From positions 124,001-188,000 of the forward strand of contig SECP01000001.1 of assembly GCA_004193285.1 (NCBI GenBank): a stretch of DNA of 64,000 bases, given 5' to 3'. The stretch is from Myxococcales bacterium (GTDB lineage: Bacteria > Myxococcota_A > Polyangia > Polyangiales > Polyangiaceae). Position 1 is the stretch's first letter; every line of letters begins with the position of its first letter. Positions 62,037 to 64,000 of the stretch are shown here, in pieces. Below the pieces are notes generated by a model, which saw nothing but the letters and a program-made list of their open reading frames with translations, had not been told where the DNA came from and searched no databases. A program made the translations under genes and the position numbers.

Positions 62037-62462
62037 CTGCGACTTACCTCGGATAGTGTGGGGCTGGACGGTTGGACGGGGGAACCACTTCTCTATTCAG
62101 ATTGAGGCGGCTGGCGTCGAGCCCGCTTGCATACGGAGAAGTGTTACCTTGGAGAGCAAACAAGTCAGAAATTGTTCCGGGCTCGCTTGGACCTTCATCC
62201 CATCGAGCTTCTGATTGAATGTACGGGGCGGCCGGTTCGAATCTTCCTGATCTTTACGAACCGTGCCTCGGTGGGCGTTTGGCGCCGGAGCTCTGCCAGC
62301 TCCACATGTAAGTGCCTGGAGGCCCCCAGATTTATCCGCTGGTCGACGCAGTACGAGCACTCCGTCGTGCAAATATCTGAAATCAATGATCATTTCGGAA
62401 AGGCGGCCTTCCTCGTGACGCGGCGCTCCGTGGTCGCGGGCCGCCCGGCACCTCATGTCGAC
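62037..62462. other. 426-bp intergenic region with tRNA-like fragments
   Basis: No protein gene is supported. On the minus strand, 62,104-62,127 reads GCGGGCTCGACGCCAGCCGC, close to a T-arm plus acceptor end (GCGGG-TTCGA-CTCCCGC). On the plus strand 62,231-62,245 has GGCCGGTTCGAATCT, also T-arm-like. Neither folds into a full cloverleaf by eye, so they look like decayed or partial tRNA ends. Confidence 0.35.
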
Positions 62463-63119
62463 TCATGTTCCCTGTACCGGCTGGCGGGCGTAACGCACTG
62501 CGCGCCTTCGCCCGCCGGTGAGCGGCCAGTCGTAGCTGAGATCCAGATCGATGACCCATGACGAGTGCGCCGGGGGCTCGTCTTGACCGAGTAGGACCCA
62601 AACGGCGCGCGTGGCGATACGAGCGCCTTCGCGAAGCCAGAGCGGCGGCGGCAGCGTGGCGCGCGAGATCGCCACGTCCGCAGAGTCGTTTTCTACCTCC
62701 ATCGAGCGCGCGCGCAAGAGGCGCATGTCAGGACGAGACAGCGTGCCGAACGACGTGCGCAGAAACGCAGCGCGTCGCTCGCGGGGCTCGACCAAGGTCA
62801 TGCTCAGCGCGGGGCGCAAGATCGCGAGGGGGATCGCGGGCGCGCCTACCCCGCTGCCGACGTCGACCACGGCTCCTGCGAGCGGCGTGCTCGCGAGCAG
62901 GACGGCGTCCGCCAGCAACAAATCCACGAGCGTGTCCGAGTCCCGCGCGGCGGTGAGGTCTACGCGCTCGCTCCACGTGACGACGAGGTCCAGCCAGGTG
63001 ACGAGCTGCGCTCGCGCCCCTTCCTCGAGGGTGAGCGAGAGACCGCAAGACGCGGGCACCTCGCGAAGCACGCGCTCGATTCGAGGAAGCCAGCCTTGTC
63101 CGAGCCGGGCCAGGGGCAT
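62463..63119 (-). CDS. rsmG: 16S rRNA (guanine-527-N7) methyltransferase-like protein
   Basis: A 218-residue protein with the RsmG/GidB layout. An N-terminal helix pair precedes WLDLVVTWSERVDLTAARDSDTLVDLLLADAVLL, then SAM motif VVDVGSGVGAPAIPLAILRP, MTLVEPRERRAAFLR and ADVAISRATLPPPLWLREG. RsmG methylates G527 of 16S rRNA. Gly-Ala-Pro replaces the more common GxGxPGxPLAI, and the protein is somewhat divergent; mnmG and parA, the usual neighbours, are not seen. Divergent from a kinase gene. Confidence 0.8.
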   Translation of the reverse strand: MPLARLGQGWLPRIERVLREVPASCGLSLTLEEGARAQLVTWLDLVVTWSERVDLTAARDSDTLVDLLLADAVLLASTPLAGAVVDVGSGVGAPAIPLAILRPALSMTLVEPRERRAAFLRTSFGTLSRPDMRLLRARSMEVENDSADVAISRATLPPPLWLREGARIATRAVWVLLGQDEPPAHSSWVIDLDLSYDWPLTGGRRRAVRYARQPVQGT

Positions 63120-63208
63120 GGGCTGCGCAGCATGCCTGAAACTTTTCGAAATTCAGCGGGTAACCGCCAAAATTTTGCCGGTCGGCGCGAACCAGGTACT
63201 CCCTTTTC

Positions 63209-64000
63209 GTGACGCTCCTGAAACCTCACGTCGGCTCTCCGCCGGTTGCCCTCGACGAGCTGGTCGGGAAGTGCCTCGGCGAGCCCCCGCCGGAGCTGGT
63301 CCGGCAACCGGGAGGGCTGTCACCGCGGCAATTTTTTCGTATGCGCCGCCAGTCCGGCGAGGCCGCGATGGTCATGTGGCTTCCGGACGACGCGCCGGAG
63401 CGAGAGCTGGCGCGGCGCCTCGGACGGCCGCTCCCGTTCCTCGAGCTGCGAGACTTGTTGGAAAAAAAGCGCGTGCGCGTCCCGCGCTTGTTCGGGGCGC
63501 TTCCCGAGCAGGGGCTGCTCGTCGTGGAGGACCTGGGCGAAACTTTGGCGGAACGTTGCGCGCGCGAGCCGGCGGCGCGGGCCGGCCTCTACCGGCGCGC
63601 GGTGAGCGACCTCGCGGCCGCGCAGCAGGCGCTGGCGGCGCTGCCGGAGGGAAGCATCGTCGCCACCCGCAGCTTGGATCGGAGCTTGCTCACCGGCGAG
63701 CTCGCTCAGTTCCGAGAGTGGGGCGTGGAGGCGCTCGGGGCGCCCCTCTCGTCCGAGGAGCTCGCGTGCTTCGAGCGAGTCACGGCGTTCCTGGTGGAAA
63801 CGATATTGCGGTTCCCGCAGGGCTTCACTCACCGCGACTACCAAAGTCGCAACCTGCTCGCGCTGCCGGACGACAGCATCGGGTGGATCGATTTCCAAGA
63901 CGCGCTCATCGGGCCGCGCGCCTACGACTTGGTCGCGCTACTGCGTGACAGCTACCAAGATTTCGACGAAGCCTTCGTCGACGCCCGCCTCGGCGACTAC
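63209..64000 (+). CDS. AmgK-type aminoglycoside phosphotransferase-fold kinase, partial
   Basis: 264 codons from GTG 63,209 to the window end, no stop. The fold is APH/choline-kinase: FFRMRRQSGEAAMVMWLPDD for the nucleotide lobe, LLVVEDLGETLAE, and the catalytic loop FTHRDYQSRNLLALPDDSIGWIDFQDALIGPRAYDLVALLRDSY with the Asp of HRDY and Asp of IDFQD. This HRDYQSRNLL-IDFQDA-GPRAYDL set is that of AmgK/YeiR-like kinases (N-acetylmuramate/N-acetylglucosamine anomeric kinase) of the murein recycling route, usually next to murU. The missing end may carry it. Confidence 0.82.
   Translation, partial: MTLLKPHVGSPPVALDELVGKCLGEPPPELVRQPGGLSPRQFFRMRRQSGEAAMVMWLPDDAPERELARRLGRPLPFLELRDLLEKKRVRVPRLFGALPEQGLLVVEDLGETLAERCAREPAARAGLYRRAVSDLAAAQQALAALPEGSIVATRSLDRSLLTGELAQFREWGVEALGAPLSSEELACFERVTAFLVETILRFPQGFTHRDYQSRNLLALPDDSIGWIDFQDALIGPRAYDLVALLRDSYQDFDEAFVDARLGDY

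Overview
The window is high-GC, densely coded DNA. A C-terminal sorting-type tail on a CxxCH protein (59,243-59,728), glycine-rich low-complexity lipoproteins, GTG/TTG starts and a hybrid histidine kinase suggest a myxobacterium (Myxococcota, perhaps Polyangiales). The class is inferred from style; no rRNA gene is present to confirm it.

Roughly the first 48 kb is a very large accessory region for organosulfur (sulfonate/sulfone/sulfonate-ester type) scavenging. It holds seven SsuA/TauA-type substrate-binding proteins, four permease/ATPase pairs, an SsuD-type FMNH2-dependent monooxygenase plus the 3' end of a second, a TauD-type dioxygenase, a Rieske dioxygenase with its small subunit, an SfnB/SfnC/DszC-like flavoprotein, an AsfA-like flavoprotein with its ferredoxin, an outer-membrane porin, an amidase, glutathione reductase and cysK-cysE. 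Layout: 1-13 kb amidase, an ABC permease/ATPase pair and four orphan binding proteins, three of them close paralogues, interrupted by an enolase homologue, a 1.5-kb non-coding repeat block and a methyltransferase; 12.5-15.4 kb proA and gor; 15.6-28.7 kb regulator 1, an ssu-like operon and a porin-SsuABC-Rieske-SfnC operon; 28.7-36 kb hydroxyacid dehydrogenase, bcp, Nudix, SDR-tauD, GFA protein, XRE-cupin regulator, cysK-cysE; 36-40.5 kb housekeeping (monomeric IDH, MFS, HEAT); 40.5-48 kb AsfAB-like pair, regulator 2 and a third complete transporter.

Two layers of regulation can be read from the DNA. (1) A 16-bp dyad GTCY-N8-RGAC occurs ten times in intergenic DNA, usually 20-60 bp before a start codon: orphan binding-protein genes, the first permease, tauD, the hydroxyacid dehydrogenase, both sigma-54 regulators, and the XRE-cupin regulator itself. 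That regulator is therefore the best candidate for the binding factor. (2) Four -24/-12 (sigma-54) promoters precede ssuD, the porin operon, the asfA-like gene and the third transporter. Three of them have 16-bp palindromes TGYTGC-N4-GCARCA about 75-85 bp upstream of the predicted start, as expected for enhancer sites. The likely activators are two SfnR-like AAA+ proteins with an unusual SsuA-like ligand-binding domain fused behind the DNA-binding helix-turn-helix, apparently cytoplasmic one-component organosulfur sensors.

From 48 kb on the content is ordinary for such a genome: hybrid histidine kinase, lipoproteins, HAD phosphatase, 7Fe ferredoxin, Sua5/YrdC-type protein, family 35 glycosidase, RlpA-like protein, 5'-3' exonuclease, a CxxCH-barrel fusion with a CxxCH partner, RsmG and an AmgK-type kinase cut by the window end.
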